A stretch of 10,837 bases of DNA. Origin: an uncultured Akkermansia sp. Lineage in GTDB: Bacteria; Verrucomicrobiota; Verrucomicrobiia; Verrucomicrobiales; Akkermansiaceae. How positions within the stretch are numbered: position 1 is the first letter of the stretch; each line of letters begins with the position of its first letter. Below, in pieces: positions 1-6,907 of the stretch. Position numbers and translations under genes: made by a program. The stretch is taken from contig CAAFXA010000484.1 of the NCBI GenBank assembly GCA_900766865.1, forward strand, positions 1 to 10,837, in the 5' to 3' direction. The notes below the pieces were generated by a model. The model was not told the origin of the DNA, did not search any database, and was given only the letters and a program-made list of their open reading frames with translations.

Positions 1-1406
1 CCGAGGTCGGTAATGCTCTCGGGCATGCTGAGAGTGAGCTTGGCAGCAATGGCGGCTACAGCCTCCACAGAATCAGCGGCGGCAACGGCCTCGAGCTCAG
101 CCTTGAGCTCGGCTACAGCATCCTGCTGCTCAGCGGTGCCGGCAGCGGCAGCATTCTTGGAGATGTACTCCACAGCCTTACCCGGCTCTGTAGCAACGTA
201 GTCTGCCGTGATGCGGTAGAGCGGAGTCTTGCCGCTGGCCTCCACTGCTGTGATGGCAGCAGTAGCCTTCTGGGCAGCTCCGGCCTTCATGTCGGTGTTG
301 TACAGGTTGTAGGCCAGGATGCCGGGAATCAGCACCACGAAGGGAATGAGCAGCTTCAGACCGGCTGCAAAGACGATGCCCTTCTGGCCTTCTGCCAGGC
401 TCTTGGAAGCCAGGGTGCGCTGCATGATGTACTGGTTGAGACCCCAGTAGAAGAAGTTGGGAATCCACAGGCCGAGGCAGAGAGCCGTCCACGGAATCTC
501 CATGTCGTCTGCGGGACGAATCATGTGCATCTTGCCGCCCACAGCGTTGGTGGCAGTGATGGCCTCACCGCTGTTCAGGGCCATGAAGCGATCCCAGCCG
601 GACATGTTGGCGAGCTGGTCCACAGTCACCTGAGAGGTGGCGGTAGCCGTCTGGATAAGGGCGTTGGGATCGGCAGCCTCGATAGCCTGCAGAGCAAATA
701 CGGCTACAACGCCGCCGCCTACGATAAGGGCAGCACCCCAGATGAGGTCTGTCCAGGCGCATGCCTTAAGACCACCCACGAACACATACACCGTGGCGCA
801 AAGGCCGATGATGATGCAACCGGCAGTCATGCTCAGGTCGAAGTAGCCGGCCACAACCTTTGCACCGGCGAAGATAACGCCGGCAGTCGGCACACCCACC
901 AGGATGATGAGATTGGCCACAGCCATGATGGTGCGGGCCTTGCCGTCGAAGCGCTCCTCCAGGAACTGGGGAATGGTGAACACACCGCGCTTGAGCAGCA
1001 TGGGAAGGAAGGTGAAAGCCACGATAACCAGCACGATGGCAGCAAGCCATTCGTAACCGGCGATGGCCAGACCCACCCAGTTGGCGGCTTTACCGCTCAT
1101 GCCCACGAACTGCTCCGTGGAGATGTTGGCGGCGATAAGGGAGAAGCCCACGAGCCACCAGCTCAGGCCACGACCGGCCAGGAAGTAGTCCGCTGCACCC
1201 TTTTCTTCTTTCTCCTCCGAGCTTTCGCCGGAGTCGCCGGACTTCCAGATGCCCAGCCCGATAACGCCTACTACCACGATGCAGAACACGATCATCTCCC
1301 AGAGCGGGAGAGCCTCGGGCTCAGTGGCAACAGCGGCGGCCTCCTGGGCGTTTGCGCCCATAGCCAGGAGCGCAAGTGCGCTCAGTGTTGTCAGAATATG
1401 TTTCAT
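1..1406 (-). CDS. Sodium/sugar symporter, SSS family (probable Na+/galactose or Na+/glucose cotransporter), 3' end cut by window
   Basis: The minus-strand frame from ATG 1406 is open to the left edge (468 codons seen). It is an inner-membrane symporter that couples Na+ entry to sugar uptake. Residues 1-20 look like a signal peptide, with likely cleavage after GANA-20. A first membrane span at about 35-54 and further spans follow. By recalled alignment it closely resembles Vibrio vSGLT: NISTEQFVGMSG (94-105), GYEW (117-120), FYWGLNQYIMQ (319-329) and the LK at 350-351. These cover vSGLT galactose ligands N64, Q69, E88, N260 and K294; Ser91 is Ala here. After residue 370 there is an Ala-rich loop of at least 98 residues, much longer than in vSGLT. 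The last spans and the core Na+-site helix lie outside the window. The gene starts 14 bp after galK on the same strand, so the two are probably one operon. No strong Shine-Dalgarno is seen (AGAAAAGA upstream). The SSS family is sure; galactose as substrate is inferred from context and ligands. Confidence 0.93.
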   Translation of the reverse strand, partial: MKHILTTLSALALLAMGANAQEAAAVATEPEALPLWEMIVFCIVVVGVIGLGIWKSGDSGESSEEKEEKGAADYFLAGRGLSWWLVGFSLIAANISTEQFVGMSGKAANWVGLAIAGYEWLAAIVLVIVAFTFLPMLLKRGVFTIPQFLEERFDGKARTIMAVANLIILVGVPTAGVIFAGAKVVAGYFDLSMTAGCIIIGLCATVYVFVGGLKACAWTDLIWGAALIVGGGVVAVFALQAIEAADPNALIQTATATSQVTVDQLANMSGWDRFMALNSGEAITATNAVGGKMHMIRPADDMEIPWTALCLGLWIPNFFYWGLNQYIMQRTLASKSLAEGQKGIVFAAGLKLLIPFVVLIPGILAYNLYNTDMKAGAAQKATAAITAVEASGKTPLYRITADYVATEPGKAVEYISKNAAAAGTAEQQDAVAELKAELEAVAAADSVEAVAAIAAKLTLSMPESITDL

Positions 1407-1420
1407 AAGTCTTTTCTGTA

Positions 1421-2599
1421 TTACGCTTTGTAAAGAACGCGGGCACCCTCGCCCGGACGGGTTACAAGGTAGGTCGTCTCGATGCCCAGCGCGGCACGGT
1501 AGGCGTCCAGCATTTCCTGGCCGACCTTCTCCACATCCTCGCTCTTCACCAGAGCTACAATGCAGCCGCCAAAGCCGCCACCCGTCATGCGGGCGCCGTA
1601 CACAGAAGCGGCGGAGGGAATCGTATCTGCGAGGCTCACCAGGGTGTCCACCTCGGCGCAGGATACTTCAAAATCATTCTTGAGCGAATCATGGGAGCTG
1701 CGCATGGCCACGCCGGCTGCTTCCCAGTCGCCCTTCTGCAGGGCCGTGGCAAAAGCATCTACACGCAGATTCTCGCCGATGACGTGACGGGAACGGCGGT
1801 AGCAGAGGTCGCCCAGAGCGTCCTTCTTCGCTTCCAGCATTTCAAGAGTGGCTTCGCGCAGGGAGGGAACACCGAGAATAGCGCAGGCATCCTCGCAGTT
1901 CTTGCGGCGGGCTGCATAACCGCCGTCGGCGAGGGAGTGCTTCACGGCAGAGTCGATGACGAGTACGCTCACACTCGGGTCTGTCATGGGAATGTGCTTG
2001 TAGGTCAGGTCCTTGCAGTCCAGCATGAGGGCGTGGCCTTCCTTGCCGTTGGCAGAGATGAACTGGTCCATGATGCCGCAGGGCACATTCACGAACTCGT
2101 GCTCAGTGGCCTGGCCGATGAGGGCGCGGTCGGTCGGGGTGATGTCCACACCGCAGAGCGCGGCCAGAGCTGTGCAGGTAGAAACTTCGAAAGCTGCGCT
2201 GGAGGAAAGACCGCCACCACGGGGTACGTTGGAATCAATGAGCATGTCTACAGCCGGAACCTTCACTCCGCGACGCTCCAGCATGCAGATAACGCCGCGT
2301 ACATAGTTGCTCCAGAAGGGATCCCCGGGTTTTGTGGCGTCCTCGGGAGAAATCTCAATCATTGTATCACCCAGAGAGCCAATCCAGCGGTGCTTTCCGG
2401 TGGGGGAGGGAGCCACGGCCACAACATTGATGTTGTTGAGGGCCATTGGCAGTACGAAGCCGTTGTTGTAGTCTGTGTGCTCACCAATCAGGTTCACGCG
2501 TCCGGGGGAAGCGGCCACCACGGTGGGCTTGTGACCGAAGTATTCCTCGAAGTACGGGCTGATGGTTGCTGCACTGATTTCACGTTGCTCTAAATCCAT
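1421..2599 (-). CDS. galK: Galactokinase
   Basis: This cytoplasmic GHMP kinase phosphorylates alpha-D-galactose with ATP to galactose 1-phosphate, the first committed step of the Leloir pathway. The 392-residue length fits the family (E. coli GalK is about 382). The galactokinase signature RVNLIGEHTDY is at 34-44, with catalytic Arg34 (Arg37 in E. coli). The ATP-binding motif RGGGLSSSAAF is at 127-137. The catalytic base is Asp178 in GIMDQF. GHMP motif 3, MTGGGFGGC, is at 338-346. The reading frame is intact. ATG 2599 is chosen because it sits just downstream of a good promoter and has no upstream in-frame rival. No Shine-Dalgarno precedes it; the upstream bases are C-rich. The sugar symporter follows 14 bp downstream, making a galactose uptake and phosphorylation unit. 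No galT, galE or galM is in the window. Confidence 0.97.
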   Translation of the reverse strand: MDLEQREISAATISPYFEEYFGHKPTVVAASPGRVNLIGEHTDYNNGFVLPMALNNINVVAVAPSPTGKHRWIGSLGDTMIEISPEDATKPGDPFWSNYVRGVICMLERRGVKVPAVDMLIDSNVPRGGGLSSSAAFEVSTCTALAALCGVDITPTDRALIGQATEHEFVNVPCGIMDQFISANGKEGHALMLDCKDLTYKHIPMTDPSVSVLVIDSAVKHSLADGGYAARRKNCEDACAILGVPSLREATLEMLEAKKDALGDLCYRRSRHVIGENLRVDAFATALQKGDWEAAGVAMRSSHDSLKNDFEVSCAEVDTLVSLADTIPSAASVYGARMTGGGFGGCIVALVKSEDVEKVGQEMLDAYRAALGIETTYLVTRPGEGARVLYKA

Positions 2600-2601
2600 A
2601 G

Positions 2602-2637
2602 CGGGGGCATTTTATCAGTTTGAATACACGATGTAAA
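2602..2637 (-). promoter_or_regulatory. galK promoter, near-leaderless
   Basis: On the minus strand, TTTACA (2637-2632) and TAAAAT (2614-2609) each match the sigma70 consensus at 5 of 6 positions and are separated by exactly 17 bp. The usual distance from the -10 places transcription start near 2602, three bases before the galK ATG. A GCCCCCGCT tract, which is not a Shine-Dalgarno, fills the gap between the -10 and the ATG. The promoter lies in the 59-bp gap after mscS, so galK is probably not wholly dependent on mscS transcription. Confidence 0.65.
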
Positions 2638-2658
2638 GTACCAAGTGGGGGCTGGCGT

Positions 2659-3486
2659 TTATTTTGTGTCGGAAAAGGCGTTTGTTACAGGTGCATTGTA
2701 GCGGGTGACTGCGCGTATAGGGAAGGGGATGCTGATGTTTTTCTCCGCAAAAGCGGCCAGAATGGCAGTGGCAAACTCGTACCGAACGGCGTGGTAGTGC
2801 TCGGTTTTGCACCAGGCGCCGATGTGGAGGTTGAGGGCACTGTCGCCGAAATTGCCGAAGGTTACTGTGGGAGATGGTTCGTCCATGAGCAGGGGTTGAT
2901 TGGCAATGACATTCATGATGATTTCCCGTACCTCGGCCAGGTTGCTTGCGTAGTCTACCCCAAGGTCAAAATCGATGCGTCGCTGGGCTGCTCCGGTAAG
3001 GTTGCGTACCGGGCTTTTGATGAGTGTTTCGCAGGGCACGCGGATGAGAGTGTTGTCGGCGCGCCTCAGGTAAACGGAGAGCAGGTTGATGCTTTCCACG
3101 GTGCCTTCTTCCGAGCCGACCTGGATGTAATCTCCCATGCGGAAGCTGCTTTCCCCCACGAGGAAGGCTCCGCTGATGAGGTTGCTCAGCGCTGTCTGAG
3201 AGGCAAAACCAATGGCCACACCTGCCACACCGGCTGCTCCCAGAATGCCGACAACATCCACCCCCACGCTATGTAAGCCCTGTATCAGTACAATTGCCCA
3301 GATGACGCCTTTCGCGGCTTTGATGGACAGGTTGACAACCTGACGATGGGTCGGATTATGCATGTGGAAGCGGCGGAACATGCGCGTCAATACTGTGCTT
3401 GCAATCCATCCCAGAATAATCAGGACGATAAATGCACCCCACCCGCTGGTGAGGAGCTTATAGGCATGCTGTAACCAATCGTTCAT
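2659..3486 (-). CDS. mscS: Small-conductance mechanosensitive channel, MscS family
   Basis: This inner-membrane channel opens under membrane tension and releases solutes on hypo-osmotic shock. The 275-residue length is close to E. coli MscS (286). Transmembrane segments are at about 17-37 and 58-76. The Gly/Ala-rich pore helix runs from about 79 to 112 and contains ILGAAGVAGVAIGFASQ and LSNLISGAFLV, typical of the family. A short beta domain follows (SFRMGDYIQVGSEEGTVESI, 114-133). The C-terminal alpha/beta domain ends in ISIPFPIRAV, matching the usual family ending. The ATG at 3486 has no Shine-Dalgarno but sits exactly where its promoter predicts transcription start. The gene lies between the divergent icd-side genes and galK. 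It is probably transcribed alone, with possible read-through into galK. Confidence 0.95.
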   Translation of the reverse strand: MNDWLQHAYKLLTSGWGAFIVLIILGWIASTVLTRMFRRFHMHNPTHRQVVNLSIKAAKGVIWAIVLIQGLHSVGVDVVGILGAAGVAGVAIGFASQTALSNLISGAFLVGESSFRMGDYIQVGSEEGTVESINLLSVYLRRADNTLIRVPCETLIKSPVRNLTGAAQRRIDFDLGVDYASNLAEVREIIMNVIANQPLLMDEPSPTVTFGNFGDSALNLHIGAWCKTEHYHAVRYEFATAILAAFAEKNISIPFPIRAVTRYNAPVTNAFSDTK

Positions 3487-3521
3487 GTCGCAAGAATAAA
3501 CACAGGTGGGGCGCTTGTCAA
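3486..3521 (-). promoter_or_regulatory. mscS promoter, predicted leaderless
   Basis: On the minus strand a perfect TTGACA (3521-3516) is followed, after exactly 17 bp, by TATTCT (3498-3493), a 4/6 match to the -10 consensus. Counting 7 bases from the last base of the -10 gives position 3486, which is the A of the mscS ATG. There is no room for a ribosome binding site. Confidence 0.65.
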
Positions 3522-3563
3522 ATTTAATTCCTGCATGTTTTTGTATTTCCGTGAGTTTTATGA

Positions 3564-3591
3564 TTGCATTCTGCGCCTGATATGCTAAAAT
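3564..3591 (+). promoter_or_regulatory. Promoter for the small membrane protein gene and probably icd
   Basis: An extended -10, TATGCTAAAAT (3581-3591), has a weak -35 candidate, TTGCAT (3564-3569), 16 bp upstream. Transcription would begin near 3598, about 20 nt before ATG 3618. This argues against the in-frame ATG at 3564, which would lie upstream of the transcript. It is divergent from the mscS promoter. Confidence 0.45.
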
Positions 3592-3617
3592 ACGCGCGTT
3601 TTACACGTATATACGTT

Positions 3618-3818
3618 ATGGCAATGGAGATGAAAACAGCTGTCGGGGGTAAACTGAAGGTTGCAACTGCGGAAGTGCAGCGTAAGAAGGCAGAGGGCCC
3701 GCTTTATTACATTTTGCCGGTTGCCCTGGTGCTGGCTGTCATCATTTTCTGCCATGTAGCCGAGCCTCCCGCTGGTGCCGGAAAGAAGAACGAGACTCCG
3801 TCGGCCCAGACCAAGTGA
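3618..3818 (+). CDS. Small single-span membrane protein of unknown function
   Basis: I do not recognise a family. From ATG 3618 the product has 66 residues: a basic N-terminal part of about 28 residues, one strongly hydrophobic span at about 29-48 (YYILPVALVLAVIIFCHVA), then a Pro/Ala/Gly/Lys tail. The positive-inside rule predicts a cytoplasmic N-terminus and periplasmic tail. In-frame ATGs also occur at 3624 and 3630 and at 3564; the last lies upstream of the likely -10 and is disfavoured. No Shine-Dalgarno is visible for any of them. icd begins 36 bp downstream on the same strand with no obvious terminator or good promoter in between, so the two are probably co-transcribed. The frame, hydrophobic span and spacing make a real gene likely. 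Its function cannot be inferred. Confidence 0.65.
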   Translation: MAMEMKTAVGGKLKVATAEVQRKKAEGPLYYILPVALVLAVIIFCHVAEPPAGAGKKNETPSAQTK

Positions 3819-3854
3819 AAGATTTAAACAACAACATACCACATCCGATATACC

Positions 3855-5075
3855 ATGAGTGAAGCCGCTCCCATTACCATGACACCGCAGGGTCTGCAGG
3901 TGCCGAATTTCCCCATTATTCCCCACATCATCGGCGATGGCTCCGGCCCCGATATCTGGAATGCCGCCAAGCGTGTTATTGATGCCGCTGTTTCTGCTGC
4001 GTATGGTGATTCCCGCGCTATTATGTGGAAAGAGGTGCTGGCTGGTCAGAAAGCCTTTGATACCCTCGGTACCTGGCTGCCGGATGAAACTGTGGAGGCC
4101 TTCCGTACCTACCTCATCGGCATTAAGGGGCCGCTCACGACTCCTGTGGGTGGTGGCATACGCTCTCTGAATGTGGCCCTGCGTCAGGGGCTGGATTTGT
4201 ACTGCTGTGTGCGCCCTGTACGTTACTTCAATGGTATCGAAACTCCGGTGAAGGAGCCCTCTCTGGTGGATATGGTGATTTTCCGCGAGAATACTGAGGA
4301 TATTTACGCAGGTATTGAGTTCAAGGAAGGCAGCGCAGAGGCTGAGGTGTTCTTTAAGTGGCTTTCCGAGGCGTACCCGGAGCGTGCCGGTAAGGTGCGT
4401 TTCCCTGCCACCTCTGGTTTTGGTATTAAACCCGTCTCCCGCGAGGGTACAGAGCGCCTGGTGCGTTCGGCCATTCAGTATGCCATCGAGACCGGGCGTC
4501 CCTCCGTCACTCTGGTGCATAAGGGCAATATTATGAAATTTACCGAGGGGGGATTCCGCGACTGGGGCTACGAGTTGGCCAGGCGCGAGTTTGGTGCCGA
4601 AGTCATCGGCAAGGGCCCTTGGTGCCGTTTGCCCAATGGTATCGTTATCAAAGATTGCATCTGTGATGCCTTCCTGCAGGAAATCCTCATTCACCCCAAG
4701 GACCACTCCGTGGTAGCTACGCTGAACCTTAACGGCGATTACTGCTCCGATGCTCTGGCTGCACAGGTGGGCGGTATTGGTATTGCTCCTGGCGGCAACA
4801 TTAATTACAAGACTGGTCACGCAGTATTCGAGGCCACTCACGGCACTGCTCCCGCGCTGGCTAATCTGGACAAGGCTAACCCCTGTTCATTCCTTCTCTC
4901 TGCCGAGATGATGCTGCGCTACATGGGCTGGATCGAGGCGGCCGATAACATCGTCTCTGCCATTGAGGCCGCTATTACCGATAAGATGGTGACTGCTGAC
5001 CTCGCTGAAATGATTGATGGCGCTACAGCTCTGAGCACCAGCGCATTTGGAGATGTGCTTGTCGGGAAGATGTAA
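3855..5075 (+). CDS. icd: Isocitrate dehydrogenase, E. coli Icd type, with non-NADP-like cofactor residues
   Basis: It converts isocitrate to 2-oxoglutarate and CO2 while reducing a nicotinamide cofactor, in the cytoplasmic TCA cycle. The 406-residue length is near E. coli Icd (416). Substrate-loop [13 protein letters not shown] is at 99-111, with Ser104 at the place of E. coli Ser113. Catalytic Tyr151 ([12 protein letters not shown]) and Lys223 ([14 protein letters not shown]) are present. Metal-binding Asp271, Asp295 and Asp299 ([12 protein letters not shown]) are present. The cofactor loop reads [15 protein letters not shown] (329-343), where E. coli has Lys344-Tyr345 after HGTAP. The positions of Tyr391 and Arg395 are Ala381 and Glu385. 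All four NADP-2'-phosphate contacts are therefore replaced, which suggests NAD+ use or relaxed specificity. The ATG at 3855 has no Shine-Dalgarno. The gene follows the small membrane protein and precedes menG by 26 bp. Confidence 0.96.
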   Translation: MSEAAPITMTPQGLQVPNFPIIPHIIGDGSGPDIWNAAKRVIDAAVSAAYGDSRAIMWKEVLAGQKAFDTLGTWLPDETVEAFRTYLIGIKGPLTTPVGGGIRSLNVALRQGLDLYCCVRPVRYFNGIETPVKEPSLVDMVIFRENTEDIYAGIEFKEGSAEAEVFFKWLSEAYPERAGKVRFPATSGFGIKPVSREGTERLVRSAIQYAIETGRPSVTLVHKGNIMKFTEGGFRDWGYELARREFGAEVIGKGPWCRLPNGIVIKDCICDAFLQEILIHPKDHSVVATLNLNGDYCSDALAAQVGGIGIAPGGNINYKTGHAVFEATHGTAPALANLDKANPCSFLLSAEMMLRYMGWIEAADNIVSAIEAAITDKMVTADLAEMIDGATALSTSAFGDVLVGKM

Positions 5076-5092
5076 CATCGTGAGAGAGAGTT

Positions 5093-5097
5093 AAGGA
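5093..5097 (+). promoter_or_regulatory. Shine-Dalgarno for ubiE/menG
   Basis: AAGGA lies four bases before ATG 5102 and fixes that start. It is one of the few clear ribosome binding sites in the window. It belongs to an operon-internal gene, in contrast to the SD-less first genes of transcripts. Confidence 0.55.
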
Positions 5098-5101
5098 CTT
5101 C

Positions 5102-5794
5102 ATGCAGGATCCGAGTTTCGTTCACTCTGTTTTTTCCTCGATTGCGAGTCGTTATGTGACGGCGAATCATGTGCTTTCACTCGGCGCGGATATCTTGTGG
5201 CGCGAACGGGCGCTCAAGATGATTGCTGAGTGGAAGCCACGGCGTTTGCTGGACATTGCAACCGGAACGGGGGATTTGGCTCTGGCAGTGAAAAAAGCAC
5301 TGCCGGAGGTAGAGGTGTTGGGCACGGATTTTTGCCGCCCCATGCTGGATGTGGCCGTAAAGAGAGGCCTCACCAATGTGCTGGAGGCAGATGCTATGAA
5401 TCTGCCACTGCCGGAGGCTGCATTCGATGTGGCTACAGTGGCTTTCGGGTTGCGGAATATGGCGGATTACGCAAGGGCATTGTGCGAGTTTCGTCGCATT
5501 CTGAATCCCGGTGGGCACCTGCTGGTACTGGATTTCAGCATGCCGGAGGGTATTCTTGCTGTCCCCTATCGTTATTACCTGCACAACATCTTGCCCCATA
5601 TTGCCGGCTGGCTTACCGGCAATATGGGAGCCTATGATTACCTGGGAGACAGTATCGAGACGTTCCCGCGCGGCGCCGCCTTCTGTGAGCTGCTGACCTG
5701 CTGCGGCTACCTTGCCCCGACAGCTCTTCCCCTCATGGGGGGGATTGCTACCATTTACGCAGCGGAGAAACCCGGCTCCGGCGCAGAAGCATAG
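5102..5794 (+). CDS. menG: Demethylmenaquinone (or ubiquinone-pathway) C-methyltransferase, UbiE/MenG family
   Basis: This SAM-dependent methyltransferase carries out the last step of menaquinone synthesis, or the equivalent C-methylation in ubiquinone synthesis. The 230-residue length is normal. The SAM-binding motif LLDIATGTGDLAL is at 49-61, with the acidic ribose-binding residue Asp76 in GTDFC. EADAMNLPLP is at 95-104 and FGLRNM at 115-120. The family signature YDYLGDSIETFP is at 178-189. ATG 5102 is preceded by AAGGA at a workable distance. The gene starts 26 bp after icd and ends inside the loop of the intrinsic terminator at 5771-5824, so it is the last gene of the transcript. Menaquinone is the likelier product if the host is an Akkermansia-like gut bacterium; the sequence alone does not separate MenG from UbiE activity. 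Confidence 0.93.
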   Translation: MQDPSFVHSVFSSIASRYVTANHVLSLGADILWRERALKMIAEWKPRRLLDIATGTGDLALAVKKALPEVEVLGTDFCRPMLDVAVKRGLTNVLEADAMNLPLPEAAFDVATVAFGLRNMADYARALCEFRRILNPGGHLLVLDFSMPEGILAVPYRYYLHNILPHIAGWLTGNMGAYDYLGDSIETFPRGAAFCELLTCCGYLAPTALPLMGGIATIYAAEKPGSGAEA

Positions 5795-5824
5795 CGGCAA
5801 CGCCGAAAGCCGGGCTTTTATTTT
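5771..5824 (+). terminator. Rho-independent terminator after menG
   Basis: CCCGGCT (5771-5777) pairs with AGCCGGG (5808-5814). Inside this, CGGCG (5779-5783) pairs with CGCCG (5801-5805), giving a 7+5 bp stem with a small internal loop and a 17-nt apical loop. CTTTTATTTT (5815-5824) follows. The menG stop codon (5792-5794) lies in the apical loop. On the minus strand the stem is followed by only TTTCT, so it may weakly terminate nrdB transcripts too. Confidence 0.8.
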
Positions 5825-5854
5825 GCCGGTTGAAGATAGCAGATTGCTGGTTTC

Positions 5855-6907
5855 TTACAGGTCGTCCACCAGGGCTGTGCTCTTGGCATAGGCCGTGCTG
5901 CGAGCCTCGAAGAAGTCAGTCTTAATGAGGTTGGCATTGCTGAACTGCGATACCCAGCTGCACTCTGCCGGTTCCTTGTCATAGCCTTCGTAGAGCGGCT
6001 CGAAGCCCAGATTGCGGCATCGGAGGTTGGCAAGGTAGCGGATGTAGGCGGTAATCATTCCGGTGCTGAGCCCCGGAATGTCGTCACCGATGACATAGCA
6101 GCCCCAGGCGATTTCCTGTTCCGCGCCTTCACGAATCATAGCTCTGTATTCTTCTACCAACTCCGGCGTAAAAAGTTCCGGTTGTTCGCGCTGGAGCTCG
6201 TGGATGATGTTGCGGAAAAGCCAGAGGTGGGTATTTTCGTCGCGATTGATGTAACGAATCTCCTGCGCAGACCCGGGCATTTTGTTGTTGCGTCCCAGGT
6301 TGTAGAAGAACATGAATCCGCTGTAGAAGTAGATTCCCTCCAAGATATAGTTGGCTACCAGTGTGCGGGCAAATGTCTGCGGGGTGCGGTGTTCCTGGAA
6401 GTCGTTGTAGAGGTTGCCGATGAAGGTGTTGCGCCGCAGAAGGTGCTCATCTGTACGCCACTGGTAGAGCACCTCTGTGCGTTGTTGTGGTTCACAGATG
6501 GTATCCAGCATGTAGCTGTAGCTCTGGCTGTGCACAGCCTCCTGGAAGGCCTGGATGCAGAGGCAGAGGTTCACCTCGTTGGCTGTAACATACTCGCCAA
6601 CCGAGGGTAGATTAGCTGTCTGAATGCTGTCCAGAAAGACGAGGAAGGAGAGGATTTTATCGTACGCCCGTCGCTCTGCCGGGGAAAGGCGGGGGTAATC
6701 CTTTACGTCGGCTGCCAGGTTGATTTCTTCCGGAATCCAGAAGTTGTTCATTGCCTGTCGATACCACCGGCTTACCCAGGCGTACTTCATGTTATTGAAG
6801 TCGTTGAGGTTGGTGGTATTCCCGCCGATGATGCGGCGGGCGTTGATGTCGGCATCTCCCTGAGGATTGAACAGGGGCTTTTTATTTAACTGCTGCATGA
6901 TTCGCAT
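5855..6907 (-). CDS. nrdB: Class Ia ribonucleoside-diphosphate reductase, beta (R2) subunit
   Basis: This subunit holds the di-iron centre and tyrosyl radical that start ribonucleotide reduction in the alpha subunit, supplying dNTPs. The ferritin-like fold shows the full metal ligand set: Asp93 (FLDSIQT), Glu123 and His126 (QEAVHSQSY), Glu190 (ILEGIYFYSGF), Glu224 and His227 (RDENTH). The radical Tyr130 has the class Ia spacing of seven after Glu123. The 350-residue length and the C-terminal tail ending VDDL, which would dock on the alpha subunit, are normal. The start is uncertain: ATG 6907 overlaps nrdA by 22 nt, and a second in-frame ATG at 6898 (MQQLNKK) overlaps by 13. AGAAGA upstream is better spaced for the second. 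The overlap implies translational coupling to nrdA. The gene is intact. Confidence 0.97.
   Translation of the reverse strand: MRIMQQLNKKPLFNPQGDADINARRIIGGNTTNLNDFNNMKYAWVSRWYRQAMNNFWIPEEINLAADVKDYPRLSPAERRAYDKILSFLVFLDSIQTANLPSVGEYVTANEVNLCLCIQAFQEAVHSQSYSYMLDTICEPQQRTEVLYQWRTDEHLLRRNTFIGNLYNDFQEHRTPQTFARTLVANYILEGIYFYSGFMFFYNLGRNNKMPGSAQEIRYINRDENTHLWLFRNIIHELQREQPELFTPELVEEYRAMIREGAEQEIAWGCYVIGDDIPGLSTGMITAYIRYLANLRCRNLGFEPLYEGYDKEPAECSWVSQFSNANLIKTDFFEARSTAYAKSTALVDDL

Noticed and set aside
525..1433. Plus-strand open frame of 302 codons opposite the symporter
   Set aside because: It is antisense to a clearly recognisable SSS protein, has His/Gly/Ala-rich composition with no family resemblance, and reflects GC-rich codon usage of the real gene.
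1691..2593. Plus-strand open frame of 300 codons opposite galK
   Set aside because: galK carries all catalytic motifs on the minus strand. The opposing product has no recognisable domain and no promoter or RBS.
3564..3617. Longer N-terminal extension of the small membrane protein, starting at ATG 3564
   Set aside because: The likely extended -10 at 3581-3591 lies downstream of this ATG, so it would not be transcribed. The extension adds no recognisable segment.
3585..4841. Minus-strand open frame of 418 codons opposite icd
   Set aside because: Longer than icd itself but pure shadow: icd is fully conserved on the plus strand, and the antisense product has no motif or initiation signal.
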